A DNA stretch of 64,000 bases from an uncultured Hungatella sp. (lineage in GTDB: Bacteria; Bacillota; Clostridia; Lachnospirales; Lachnospiraceae): positions 1 through 64,000 of the forward strand of contig CAJUJV010000005.1 in assembly GCA_910586845.1 (NCBI GenBank). The letters run 5' to 3'. How positions within the stretch are numbered: the stretch's first letter is position 1; each line of letters begins with the position of its first letter. Position numbers and translations under genes: made by a program. The notes below the pieces were generated by a model, which worked only from the letters and a program-made list of their open reading frames with translations, made no database searches and was not told the DNA's origin. This document shows, piece by piece, positions 38,153 through 46,271 of the stretch.

Positions 38153-39014
38153 ATGGATCCTATGGCAGGACAGGAGAGATATAAAGAGATCAACAGAATT
38201 TTAAACAGGGAGCTGGCGGAGAAAAAGACTCTGATTGCCGTGCACAGAGGAGCCTGGGGAGGAAATGTAATCGAGAATACCATAGCCTCCTATGAGATCG
38301 CCCGGTTTATGGGGGCCGATATGTTCGAGTGCGATCTGGCACAGTCCACCGACGGGGTGGTCTATGTGATCCACGACGGAGGAGAGAAACGGCTTTTCGG
38401 GAGAGAAGAGAACATCAGGACCATGTCCTCGGAGGAGATCGACGGCCTGGTGTTCAGAAACTGCATCGGGGAGCCCAGCGGAGTACATGTCCAGCGGTTC
38501 GAACAGGTCCTGGAGCATTTTACCCACGGAGAACTGTTTAATGTGGACCGGGCATGGGGGATCCTTCCCGAAGCGGACAGGATCATGAGCCGATACTCTC
38601 ACAGCATTTATCAGGCAGTTGAAAGAAGAGTACCTGGAATTTTTCAGCAATTGTCCGAGAAAGTACATGTATATGCCCATCGCCTATAATATGGACGACG
38701 TGAGAAAGGTGCTCTCTTACCCGGATATCAATACCGTGGGAGTGGAGATGATCGCCTCATCTGAGGAAGCGGAACTGTTCCGGGAAGAAAATGTCCGGTG
38801 GATCAGAGAACAGGGACTCTATCTCTGGGTCAACACCATCACCTTAAGCGGTCTGAAAGAGCATACGCTCTACGGCGGCCTGGATGATGACCGGGCTCTG
38901 AGAGAAGGCCCGGACAAATCCTGGGGCGTGCTGATGGACAGAGGCATCGACATCCTTCAGACGGACTGGCCTATGCAGATGAGAGAGTTTCGGAAAGAGA
39001 AGATAAACCGGTAG
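38153..39014 (+). pseudogene. Glycerophosphodiester phosphodiesterase, frameshifted
   Basis: GDPD-family enzyme that would hydrolyse glycerophosphodiesters to glycerol-3-phosphate and an alcohol. The first frame (38153-38689) shows HRGAWGGNVIENT, the metal ligands in MFECDL and VIHDGG, then diverges after SIYQAV. The other frame (from about 38619 to 39014) continues with KEEYLEFFSNCPRKYM, VGVEMIAS, LYLWVNTI and ILQTDWPMQM, as expected for the C-terminal half. A one-base loss near 38615-38625 explains the break. Repaired, it would be about 286 residues. It is either a recent pseudogene or a sequencing error. It is the last gene of the importer operon, 13 bases after the permease. A second, intact GDPD is at 62.2 kb. 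Confidence 0.85.
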
Positions 39015-39025
39015 ACCGCCTGTGA

Positions 39026-39053
39026 GTTCCGGGCCGTGAGACGGAACCGGTTT
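39026..39053 (+). terminator. Possible terminator after the GDPD gene
   Basis: GTTCCG pairs with CGGAAC around a GC-rich loop, with TTT soon after. It is weak. Confidence 0.35.
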
Positions 39054-39057
39054 CATA

Positions 39058-39086
39058 TTGCGCCTCCCTGAAAAGTGTGCTAAAAT
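39058..39086 (+). promoter_or_regulatory. Promoter of thrC
   Basis: TTGCGC, a 17-base spacer and TAAAAT. Immediately after is TGTCAC/GTGACA (39086-39105), a small palindrome at the expected transcript start. Confidence 0.65.
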
Positions 39087-39123
39087 GTCACCAAAAAAAG
39101 TGACAAGAAATGAGAGGACGTTT

Positions 39124-40614
39124 ATGATGAACATATTTTACCAGAGCACCAGAGGCGGGGAGAAGGAGGTAACCCCATCCCGGGCCATATTAAAAGGACT
39201 GGCCTGTGACGGCGGCCTGTTTATGCCTGACAGGATTCCGAAGCTGGATCTTTCCATGAGGGACCTGGCGGGAAGGTCCTACCAGGACACGGCCTATGAG
39301 GTGATGAAGCTGTTCCTCACGGATTTTACGGAAGAGGAGCTGAGATCCTGTATCGCAGGAGCCTATGACGACAAATTTGATACAAAAGCCATCGCCCCTC
39401 TCACCAAAGCCGACGGAGTTTACTATCTGGAACTGTTTCACGGCAATACCATCGCTTTCAAGGATATGGCCCTGTCCATCCTTCCCCATCTGATGACCAC
39501 AGCGGCCAGAAAGAACCATATGGACAAGGAGATCGTCATCCTGACGGCTACCTCAGGCGACACGGGGAAGGCGGCCATGGCAGGCTTTGCCGACGTGCCG
39601 GGGACCAGGATCATCGTGTTTTATCCCAAAGACGGAGTCAGCAGGGTCCAGGAACTTCAGATGGTGACTCAGAAGGGGGATAACACGGCAGTTGTGGCTA
39701 TCCACGGCAATTTCGACGATGCCCAGACAGGAGTAAAACAGATTTTTGCAGACAGGGAATTTGCAGAGGAGCTGGCAGAAAAAGGCTTTGTCTTCTCTTC
39801 CGCCAATTCCATCAATATCGGCAGGCTGGTCCCCCAGGTGGCCTACTATGTCTATGCTTACTGCCGGCTTCTTGATCAGGGAGAGATCGCTGACGGAGAA
39901 AGGATCAACGTGACGGTCCCCACAGGGAATTTCGGCAATATCCTGGCTGCTTATTTTGCAAAGCACATGGGAGTTCCCATTGACAGACTGATCTGTGCCT
40001 CCAACGACAACAAAGTGCTGTATGATTTCTTCCGCACAGGGACTTATGACAGGAAGAGGGATTTCCTTCTGACCATTTCTCCTTCCATGGATATCCTGAT
40101 CTCCAGCAACCTGGAGAGGCTGATCTATCTGAGCACCGGCTGCGATGCCGAAAGGACCGCAGGCCTTATGGCCGATCTGACAGAAACAGGACAGTATACG
40201 GCCGATGAGGACATGAGACGTCAGATGGAAGATTTCCTGGGCGGTTTTGCCACGGAGCAGGAGGATCGGGAAGCCATCAGAAAGATCTATGAGGACACAG
40301 GCTATGTGCTGGATACCCACACAGGCGTGGCTGCGGCAGTATACGAAAAATACAGGAAAGATACGGGAGACGATAAAAAGACGGTGATCGCCTCCACGGC
40401 CAGCCCTTACAAGTTTGCCAGAAGCGTCATGGAGGCCATAGGGGACGGCAGGCTGCCAGAGGATGAGTTCGAAGTCATAGACCTTCTGTGCCGGATTTCC
40501 GGCACGGAAATCCCTAAAGCGGTAGAAGAGATCCGCACTGCGCCGGTCCGCCACAGCAGAGAATGCAGCCGGGAAGACATGAAAAAGACTGTGAAGGAAA
40601 TTTTGGGGATGTAA
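39124..40614 (+). CDS. thrC: Threonine synthase
   Basis: PLP enzyme that converts O-phosphohomoserine to threonine. The 496 residues fit the longer, class-2 type of threonine synthase. It starts NIFYQSTRGGEKEVTPSRAI with GLACDGGLFMPD. The PLP lysine is in GNTIAFKDMALS, and the phosphate loop region follows in TATSGDTGKAAMAGF. GNFGNILAAYFAKHMG is also diagnostic. ATG codons at 39124 and 39127 are both possible behind GAGAGG; in-frame sequence upstream to 39058 overlaps the promoter and is not translated. It stands alone, with no other threonine genes nearby. Confidence 0.96.
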   Translation: MMNIFYQSTRGGEKEVTPSRAILKGLACDGGLFMPDRIPKLDLSMRDLAGRSYQDTAYEVMKLFLTDFTEEELRSCIAGAYDDKFDTKAIAPLTKADGVYYLELFHGNTIAFKDMALSILPHLMTTAARKNHMDKEIVILTATSGDTGKAAMAGFADVPGTRIIVFYPKDGVSRVQELQMVTQKGDNTAVVAIHGNFDDAQTGVKQIFADREFAEELAEKGFVFSSANSINIGRLVPQVAYYVYAYCRLLDQGEIADGERINVTVPTGNFGNILAAYFAKHMGVPIDRLICASNDNKVLYDFFRTGTYDRKRDFLLTISPSMDILISSNLERLIYLSTGCDAERTAGLMADLTETGQYTADEDMRRQMEDFLGGFATEQEDREAIRKIYEDTGYVLDTHTGVAAAVYEKYRKDTGDDKKTVIASTASPYKFARSVMEAIGDGRLPEDEFEVIDLLCRISGTEIPKAVEEIRTAPVRHSRECSREDMKKTVKEILGM

Positions 40615-40636
40615 GTCAAACATGAGCAATTTTTCC

Positions 40637-40665
40637 TTTTCAAATCTCTCAGAATGTTGTATACT
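40637..40665 (+). promoter_or_regulatory. Promoter of fba
   Basis: TTTTCA, a 17-base spacer and TATACT lie about 60 bases before the start of the aldolase gene. Confidence 0.5.
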
Positions 40666-40727
40666 TAAAACAAATGCAGGCCCGGCCTGCAGATGAATCA
40701 CAATAAAAGAGATGGAGGGGTTTTGAC

Positions 40728-41591
40728 ATGTTAGTATCAGCAAGAGAAATGCTTGAAAAAGCGAGAGACGGCAAGTATGCAGTGGGGCAGTTCAACATCA
40801 ATAATCTGGAGTGGACCAAAGCCATCCTGCAGACGGCAGAGGAATTAAAATCTCCTGTGATCCTGGGTGTATCAGAAGGCGCAGGCAAGTACATGACAGG
40901 ATATAAGACCGTAGTCGGCATGGTCAACGGTATGCTGGAAGAGATGAAGATCACGGTCCCCGTAGCGCTTCATCTGGATCACGGCAGCTATGACGGATGC
41001 TTAAAGTGTATCGAGGCAGGATTTTCTTCCGTTATGTTTGACGGTTCCCACTATCCCATCGACGAGAACGTGGCCAAGACCACAGAGCTGGTAAAGATCT
41101 GCAAAGAGAAAGGCCTGTCCATCGAGGCTGAGGTAGGCTCCATCGGCGGCGAGGAAGACGGCGTCGTAGGTATGGGCGAGTGTGCGGATCCCAACGAGTG
41201 CAAGGCTATCGCGGATCTGGGTATCGATTTCCTGGCAGCAGGTATCGGCAACATCCACGGCAAGTATCCGGAGAACTGGCAGGGACTGAGCTTTGAGACT
41301 CTGGCAGCCGTTAAGGAGAAAGTAGGCGATATGCCTCTGGTTCTTCACGGCGGTACAGGCATCCCGGCAGACATGATCAAGAAAGCCATCAGCCTGGGCG
41401 TGGCCAAGATCAACGTAAATACAGAGTGCCAGCTGTCCTTCGCGGAGGCTACCCGCAAGTATATCGAGGCAGGCAAAGATCTTCAGGGCAAGGGATTTGA
41501 CCCGAGAAAGCTGCTTGCTCCCGGTGCAGAAGCCATCAAGGCTACCGTAAAAGAGAAGATGGAGCTGTTCGGTTCCGTAGGCAAGGCGTAA
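40728..41591 (+). CDS. fba: Class II fructose-1,6-bisphosphate aldolase
   Basis: Zinc-dependent aldolase of glycolysis and gluconeogenesis, splitting fructose-1,6-bisphosphate into dihydroxyacetone phosphate and glyceraldehyde-3-phosphate. The 287-residue length is usual for the Gram-positive class II form. It shows HLDHGSYDGC (catalytic Asp and zinc His), SIEAEVGSIGGEEDG, GNIHGKYP and VLHGGTGIP with the metal His residues. GGAGGGG precedes the ATG. It has its own promoter and terminator, so it is a single-gene unit. A tagatose-bisphosphate or other ketose-bisphosphate aldolase role cannot be fully excluded. Confidence 0.93.
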   Translation: MLVSAREMLEKARDGKYAVGQFNINNLEWTKAILQTAEELKSPVILGVSEGAGKYMTGYKTVVGMVNGMLEEMKITVPVALHLDHGSYDGCLKCIEAGFSSVMFDGSHYPIDENVAKTTELVKICKEKGLSIEAEVGSIGGEEDGVVGMGECADPNECKAIADLGIDFLAAGIGNIHGKYPENWQGLSFETLAAVKEKVGDMPLVLHGGTGIPADMIKKAISLGVAKINVNTECQLSFAEATRKYIEAGKDLQGKGFDPRKLLAPGAEAIKATVKEKMELFGSVGKA

Positions 41592-41654
41592 AAATATAAA
41601 AAAACACTTGATTTTTTACTGGAAATGGTTTATCTTATCTAAGTAAAGAACAAC

Positions 41655-41689
41655 GGCGTTCTCCTGGTTCTAAGGAGAACGCCATTTTT
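41655..41689 (+). terminator. Intrinsic terminator after fba
   Basis: A perfect 11-bp stem (GGCGTTCTCCT with AGGAGAACGCC) is followed by ATTTTT. Confidence 0.9.
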
Positions 41690-41697
41690 AATGTACG

Positions 41698-41772
41698 CGG
41701 GGCGGAAAGGAAATATGCCGCTAAAGCGGCCCGCCCCGGCACGGCGAGCAGGGGGAAAAGCCTCCCCTGCTC
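41698..41772 (+). repeat. Structured intergenic element, copy 3 of 3
   Basis: The clearest copy. CGGGGCGG pairs with CCGCCCCG and encloses the loop AAAGGAAATAT and hairpin GCCGC-TAAA-GCGGC. A perfect second hairpin GAGCAGGGG/CCCCTGCTC follows. It starts 9 bases after the fba terminator and ends 54 bases before glnA. Compared with copy 2, the second stem changes a G-C pair to A-T on both sides. Confidence 0.75.
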
Positions 41773-41825
41773 GATTGAAAACCCCAGACAACTTTATTTT
41801 CTTAAGCGGGGAGGAAGGAAAGATT

Positions 41826-43943
41826 ATGAGTGAGGTTGTGAATGTAGCCGAGATCTTCGGCAGAAATGTGTTCAACGAGACGGTCATGAGAGAGTACCTG
41901 CCCAAAGGCGTGTTTAAAAAACTGAAGAAGACCATGGAGGACGGTGCGGACCTGGATCCGTCCATCGCGGATGTGGTAGCCCACGCCATGAAAGAATGGG
42001 CTATTCAGAGGGGGGCAACCCATTATACTCACTGGTTTCAGCCTCTCACGGGCGTTACCGCCGAGAAACATGATTCCTTTATCTCCGCCCCCAACGCAGA
42101 GGGAAAGGTGATCATGGAGTTTTCCGGCAAAGAGCTGATCAAAGGCGAGCCGGATGCCTCTTCCTTCCCTTCAGGAGGCCTGAGAGCCACTTTCGAGGCA
42201 AGAGGCTATACCATGTGGGACTGCACATCCCCGGCGTTTCTCAGGGAAGATGCCCTGGGAGTGACCCTGTGTATCCCCACGGCTTTCTGTTCCTACACCG
42301 GCGAGGCCTTGGATCAGAAAACCCCGCTGCTGCGCTCCATGCAGGCCATTGACGCACAGTCTCTGCGGATCCTGCGGCTGTTCGGCAATACCACAGCCAA
42401 ACGGGTGGTTCCCTCCGTGGGGCCGGAGCAGGAGTATTTCCTCGTTGACCGGGCCAAGTATCTGCAGAGGAAAGATCTGATCTATGCAGGGCGTACCCTG
42501 TTCGGGGCCATGCCGCCCAAGGGTCAGGAGCTGGAAGATCATTATTTCGGAGCTATCAGGGAGAGAATCGGCGCTTACATGAAAGAGGTGAACCAGGAGC
42601 TGTGGCAGCTGGGCGTCACTGCCAAGACTCAGCACAACGAGGTCGCCCCGGCTCAGCATGAGCTGGCTCCCATCTACGATCAGGCGAATCTGGCGGTGGA
42701 TCACAACCAGATGGTCATGGAGACCCTGAAAAAGGTGGCGGGCCGCCACGGTATGACCTGCCTTCTCCACGAGAAGCCTTTTGCGGGGGTCAACGGTTCC
42801 GGCAAGCACAACAACTGGTCTCTGATCTCCGACGACGGGATCAACCTTCTGAACCCGGGAGAAACCCCCCATGAAAATATTCAGTTTCTTCTGGTGCTGG
42901 GCTGTATTATGAAAGCGGTGGATATCCATGCAGATCTTCTGAGAGAGTCTGCATCCGACGTGGGCAATGATCACAGGCTGGGAGCCAATGAGGCGCCGCC
43001 GGCCATCATCTCCATTTTTGTGGGCGAGCAGCTGGAGGATGTCATCGACCAGCTGTGCAGCACCGGAGAGGCCACTCACTCCAAGAAAGGCGGCAAGCTG
43101 CAGACAGGTATCGCTACCCTGCCGGATCTGGATAAAGATGCCACGGACAGAAACAGGACCTCCCCCTTTGCCTTTACCGGCAATAAATTTGAATTCCGTA
43201 TGGTGGGTTCCGCGGACTCCATCGCTCCGCCCAATGTGGTCCTGAACACCATCGTGGCCGAAGCTTTCAAGGAGGCGGCCGACGAGCTGGAGAAAGCCGA
43301 CGACTTCCTCAGCGCCGTCCATGATATGATCAAGACTCTTCTGGCGGATCACAAGAGGATCATCTTCAACGGCAACGGTTACGCCGATGCCTGGGTGGAG
43401 GAGGCCGAGAGGAGAGGACTTCCCAATATTCGTTCCATGGTGGATGCCATCCCGGCTCTCACCACGGAGAAGGCGGTGAAGCTCTACGAGACCTTCGGAG
43501 TCTTCACCAGAGCAGAGCTGGAGTCCAGAGCCGAGGTAGAATACGAGGCCTACGCAAAAGCCATCAACATTGAGGCCAGAACCATGATGGATATGGCAGG
43601 CAAGCAGATCATCCCGGCGGTGATCAGGTATACCACTCAGCTGGCACAGTCTCTGAGCGCCGTAAAGGCAGCCTGCCCCGAGGCGGATATCAGTGTGCAG
43701 ACAGAGCTGCTGACGGAGACCTCCGCCCTGCTCTCCGATATGAAGGTGGCGCTGGCCGCTCTGGAGGATCTGACTGCGGAGAGCGCCTCCGCCGAGGAGG
43801 GACGCATCCGCGCCCAGGCTTACCATGACAAGGTGGTTCCTGCCATGGAGGCCCTCAGAGCTCCGGCAGACAGGCTGGAGATGATCGTGGATAAGGAACT
43901 GTGGCCGTTCCCCAGCTATGGAGACCTGATCTTTGAAGTGTAA
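41826..43943 (+). CDS. glnA: Glutamine synthetase, type III
   Basis: Makes glutamine from glutamate, ammonia and ATP. At 705 residues it is the long GSIII form found in Bacteroidetes, cyanobacteria and Clostridia. It shows the GSIII start (VAEIFGRNVFNETVMREYLPKGVFKKL), THWFQPLTG, the catalytic blocks VGPEQEYFLVD, HNEVAPAQHELAPIY and NGSGKHNNWSL, and NRTSPFAFTGNKFEFRMVGS. GGAGGAAGGA precedes the ATG at 41826. In-frame codons upstream to 41691 run through the structured element and are unlikely to be translated. No nitrogen-regulatory gene is adjacent. Confidence 0.96.
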   Translation: MSEVVNVAEIFGRNVFNETVMREYLPKGVFKKLKKTMEDGADLDPSIADVVAHAMKEWAIQRGATHYTHWFQPLTGVTAEKHDSFISAPNAEGKVIMEFSGKELIKGEPDASSFPSGGLRATFEARGYTMWDCTSPAFLREDALGVTLCIPTAFCSYTGEALDQKTPLLRSMQAIDAQSLRILRLFGNTTAKRVVPSVGPEQEYFLVDRAKYLQRKDLIYAGRTLFGAMPPKGQELEDHYFGAIRERIGAYMKEVNQELWQLGVTAKTQHNEVAPAQHELAPIYDQANLAVDHNQMVMETLKKVAGRHGMTCLLHEKPFAGVNGSGKHNNWSLISDDGINLLNPGETPHENIQFLLVLGCIMKAVDIHADLLRESASDVGNDHRLGANEAPPAIISIFVGEQLEDVIDQLCSTGEATHSKKGGKLQTGIATLPDLDKDATDRNRTSPFAFTGNKFEFRMVGSADSIAPPNVVLNTIVAEAFKEAADELEKADDFLSAVHDMIKTLLADHKRIIFNGNGYADAWVEEAERRGLPNIRSMVDAIPALTTEKAVKLYETFGVFTRAELESRAEVEYEAYAKAINIEARTMMDMAGKQIIPAVIRYTTQLAQSLSAVKAACPEADISVQTELLTETSALLSDMKVALAALEDLTAESASAEEGRIRAQAYHDKVVPAMEALRAPADRLEMIVDKELWPFPSYGDLIFEV

Positions 43944-43978
43944 AGAAAATTGAAGTGTAAAGAAAACAGATAGATTTA

Positions 43979-44015
43979 GAGCCGGAATCCGTCAGAACAA
44001 CCACGGATCCGGCTC
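43979..44015. terminator. Bidirectional terminator between glnA and luxS
   Basis: GAGCCGG-A-ATCCGT pairs with ACGGAT-CCGGCTC. Short T-rich stretches flank it on both strands between convergent genes. Confidence 0.7.
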
Positions 44016-44042
44016 TTCCCATAAGCATGGATGCAGCCTGAT

Positions 44043-44525
44043 TTAATCCTCAGGGTACACCAGCCTCTCTTCTGTAATCTGCCCCAAAACCTCTTTTAAA
44101 TACCTGTCAGCCAGATATCTGGTCATGGGCAGGTTCATATCCAGATAGTTGCCGCAGTCTTTTGCGGCAGCTCCGGGCACCTGGCCCTCAAAATCCCGCA
44201 TAAACGTAAACATCTCCTTCATAAGAGGCACGATGTCCACGGACTCATAGTCTCCGGTCAGCAGCAGATAGAACCCGGTGCGGCAGCCCATGGGTCCGAA
44301 ATAGAGAACCCGGTCTTTCCAGTCCTCCTGATTTCTCAAAAATGTGGCGCCCAGGTGCTCGATGGTGTGGACCTCTGCCGTGTTCATCACAGGCTCATAG
44401 TTGGGCCGTGTTATGCGGATGTCAAAGGTAGTGACCACCGTATCCCCGGCATGGTCCTTGCGGGACACATAGATTCCCGGCAGCAGACGCAGATGGTCAA
44501 TGGTGAAGCTGGTAATCTTTTCCAT
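44043..44525 (-). CDS. luxS: S-ribosylhomocysteine lyase
   Basis: Splits S-ribosylhomocysteine into homocysteine and the autoinducer-2 precursor, in the recycling of SAM-derived S-adenosylhomocysteine. The 160-residue length is normal. The zinc motif HTIEH is at residues 53-57, the catalytic Cys at about 81 in GPMGCRTGFY, and the third zinc ligand is in AAKDCGNYL. The ATG at 44525 follows GGAGGAACA; an upstream in-frame extension of 13 residues lacks the family N-terminus (MEKITSFTIDH). Confidence 0.97.
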   Translation of the reverse strand: MEKITSFTIDHLRLLPGIYVSRKDHAGDTVVTTFDIRITRPNYEPVMNTAEVHTIEHLGATFLRNQEDWKDRVLYFGPMGCRTGFYLLLTGDYESVDIVPLMKEMFTFMRDFEGQVPGAAAKDCGNYLDMNLPMTRYLADRYLKEVLGQITEERLVYPED

Positions 44526-44603
44526 ATAATTGTTCCTCCAGACAGAATTCTTAACTGATACCAAGTATACCGGAAACAGATAAAAAACACAAGACTTGAT
44601 CTG

Positions 44604-45368
44604 TCAGTAAGAGATGCGGAAGTAATCCAGATACTTTTTAAATCGGTCCTGGGCTGTGAGGACCGTATCTTTGAGATAGCCGTTTTCCCGTCCCCATTCC
44701 TGGATGCCACGGTAGTAAAACATTTTCAGATCATCCTCAATGATGAACGGGATGATGTCGTGATTGAGGCATTCTTTAAAGAGGATCAGACGGCCTATTC
44801 TGCCATTGCCATCCTGAAACGGATGGATACGTTCAAACCGGACATGGAAATCGATAAGATCATCCAAAGTCCGGTTTTTCCTGCTGTTGTATGTCTTTAG
44901 CAGTTCCCCCATGGTTTTTTCCACTTCCTCCGGCAGCGCCGTCTCTCTGCCTCCCACCTCGTTGGGAAGTTTTTTGCAGCTGCCCACGGCAAACCATTCC
45001 TTTCGGCTGTCGCTGGTTCCCGTCTTCAGAATACGATGGAGTTCCTTTATGAAGTTTTCTGTCAGATTCTCTTTGGCCTGATCAATGGCCAGGTCCACGC
45101 AGCGGAAATGATTGACAGTCTCGATGATATCGTCCACATTGACGCTTTCGCCCGTGATCTCTATGGTATTGGTCTCGTAGATATAACGGGTCTGGTCATG
45201 GGTTAAGCGGCTGCCTTCCATATGATTTGAGTTGTAAGTCAGCTCAATCTGAATCTTGTGGTAGAGGCCGCCCTTTCTTCCAGCGCGTTTTTCACTTTTC
45301 AGAATATCCAAAAGACAGGGAAGAGCAGATTTTTTTTCTTCTGTTTTGGCTCCAAAATCATGTGTCAT
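44604..45368 (-). CDS. Fic/DOC family protein (probable AMP transferase), class II inhibitory helix
   Basis: A 254-residue Fic protein. The active-site motif HPFQDGNGRIGR is at residues 182-193, with the catalytic His182 and the phosphate-binding anchor intact, so nucleotide transfer (usually AMPylation) is expected. An N-terminal SNHMEG at 47-52 matches the (S/T)xxxE(G/N) inhibitory helix found N-terminal to the Fic core, so the protein should be self-inhibited and need no separate antitoxin. The target is unknown. It is divergent from the HipA-like remnant and lies upstream of luxS on the same strand with a gap of about 80 bases. Confidence 0.93.
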   Translation of the reverse strand: MTHDFGAKTEEKKSALPCLLDILKSEKRAGRKGGLYHKIQIELTYNSNHMEGSRLTHDQTRYIYETNTIEITGESVNVDDIIETVNHFRCVDLAIDQAKENLTENFIKELHRILKTGTSDSRKEWFAVGSCKKLPNEVGGRETALPEEVEKTMGELLKTYNSRKNRTLDDLIDFHVRFERIHPFQDGNGRIGRLILFKECLNHDIIPFIIEDDLKMFYYRGIQEWGRENGYLKDTVLTAQDRFKKYLDYFRISY

Positions 45369-45514
45369 TACAGAACCTCCTGAACAAGAGATAGGTTTAT
45401 TATACTTATTTTAAAGGAAAAATACAACGCCTTTTGGCTGTAGCCGGAAAAACGGTCTTGCGGCCGGGAGAAAAAATGTTTTTGATGGAAAAGAATCGAG
45501 GGAGGCGATAGGAG

Positions 45515-46207
45515 ATGCTTCTGCTGCTGAAAGATCATTCGGTATTAAAAATATCTGAAAACGGGTTCTGTCAGATCCGGGACTTTGACAGACTGCCTTT
45601 TGCGCTGCGCAGGGAAAATATAACCTTCCCGGATTTTGTGGAATGGGTATCCAACCGGTCTCTGTCTGTGGGCAGAAGCCATGCCAAGGCAGTGTTAAAT
45701 TCTCTGGGACTGTCCCAGACCAACCGGTATGCCGTATGTCTGGCCTGCCGGGGCGTAAGTCTGGAAGACGCATACTGGATCCGGCAGGAGGGAGATGAGA
45801 GATGCTGGAAGGATGTGAACCTGTTCCATAATGAACTGAGCCTTTTTCTGACAGAGCTGGCTTTGTCCGGAGAAAATACCCATCAGAACAGAGGGGAGAA
45901 GATGGTAAAATCACGGCTGTTCACCAGCGAGGACGTTTCTCTGGTGACGTTTGAGGAATTTTCCCTCTTCTGTGAACACTATGGTCTGAACCCCTATGAA
46001 CAGGCTGTAAATATTGACAGCACTGCTTATCTCCGGATGCAGATCGGTGATTGTCTTTTAAATAATGATGACAGATACGGACAGAACTGGGGATTTTTCA
46101 TGGATAACCATACAGGGAAGATGTCCTGCCCGGATTATCTGGAAGAGGACAGGTGGCAGCAGGTCCTGGCCAGGGCGCGGAGGCTGATGACAAGACAGGC
46201 GACGTAA
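45515..46207 (+). CDS. HipA-like protein, internally deleted remnant
   Basis: A 230-residue protein. The first 110 residues (VCLACRGVSLEDAYWIRQEGDERCWKDVNLF, in two blocks) resemble the N-terminal part of HipA-like kinases in Clostridia. The last 100 residues contain GDCLLNNDDRYGQNWGF, which matches the catalytic-loop region N-D-R-(x)2-N of HipA kinases. The ATP-binding lobe expected between them is missing, replaced by about 40 residues after ALSGENTHQN, so kinase activity is doubtful. A good GGAG site precedes the ATG. No HipB-type antitoxin is adjacent. The family call is by eye; the deletion is inferred from the order of blocks. Confidence 0.55.
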   Translation: MLLLLKDHSVLKISENGFCQIRDFDRLPFALRRENITFPDFVEWVSNRSLSVGRSHAKAVLNSLGLSQTNRYAVCLACRGVSLEDAYWIRQEGDERCWKDVNLFHNELSLFLTELALSGENTHQNRGEKMVKSRLFTSEDVSLVTFEEFSLFCEHYGLNPYEQAVNIDSTAYLRMQIGDCLLNNDDRYGQNWGFFMDNHTGKMSCPDYLEEDRWQQVLARARRLMTRQAT

Positions 46208-46271
46208 ATTAGTTCTTTCTTTCTCATTCCGGCATAAACATGGAAGGAGAAACAGAAGGGACTTTTGGTGC

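Noticed and set aside
41698..41772. Glutamine-type or other leader riboswitch for glnA
   Set aside because: The same structure occurs between convergent genes at 31.3 kb and before an unrelated ATPase gene, so it is not specific to nitrogen genes.
42171..43826. A 551-codon minus-strand frame opposite glnA
   Set aside because: Shadow of a strongly biased, well-identified gene; the translated sequence shows no family pattern.
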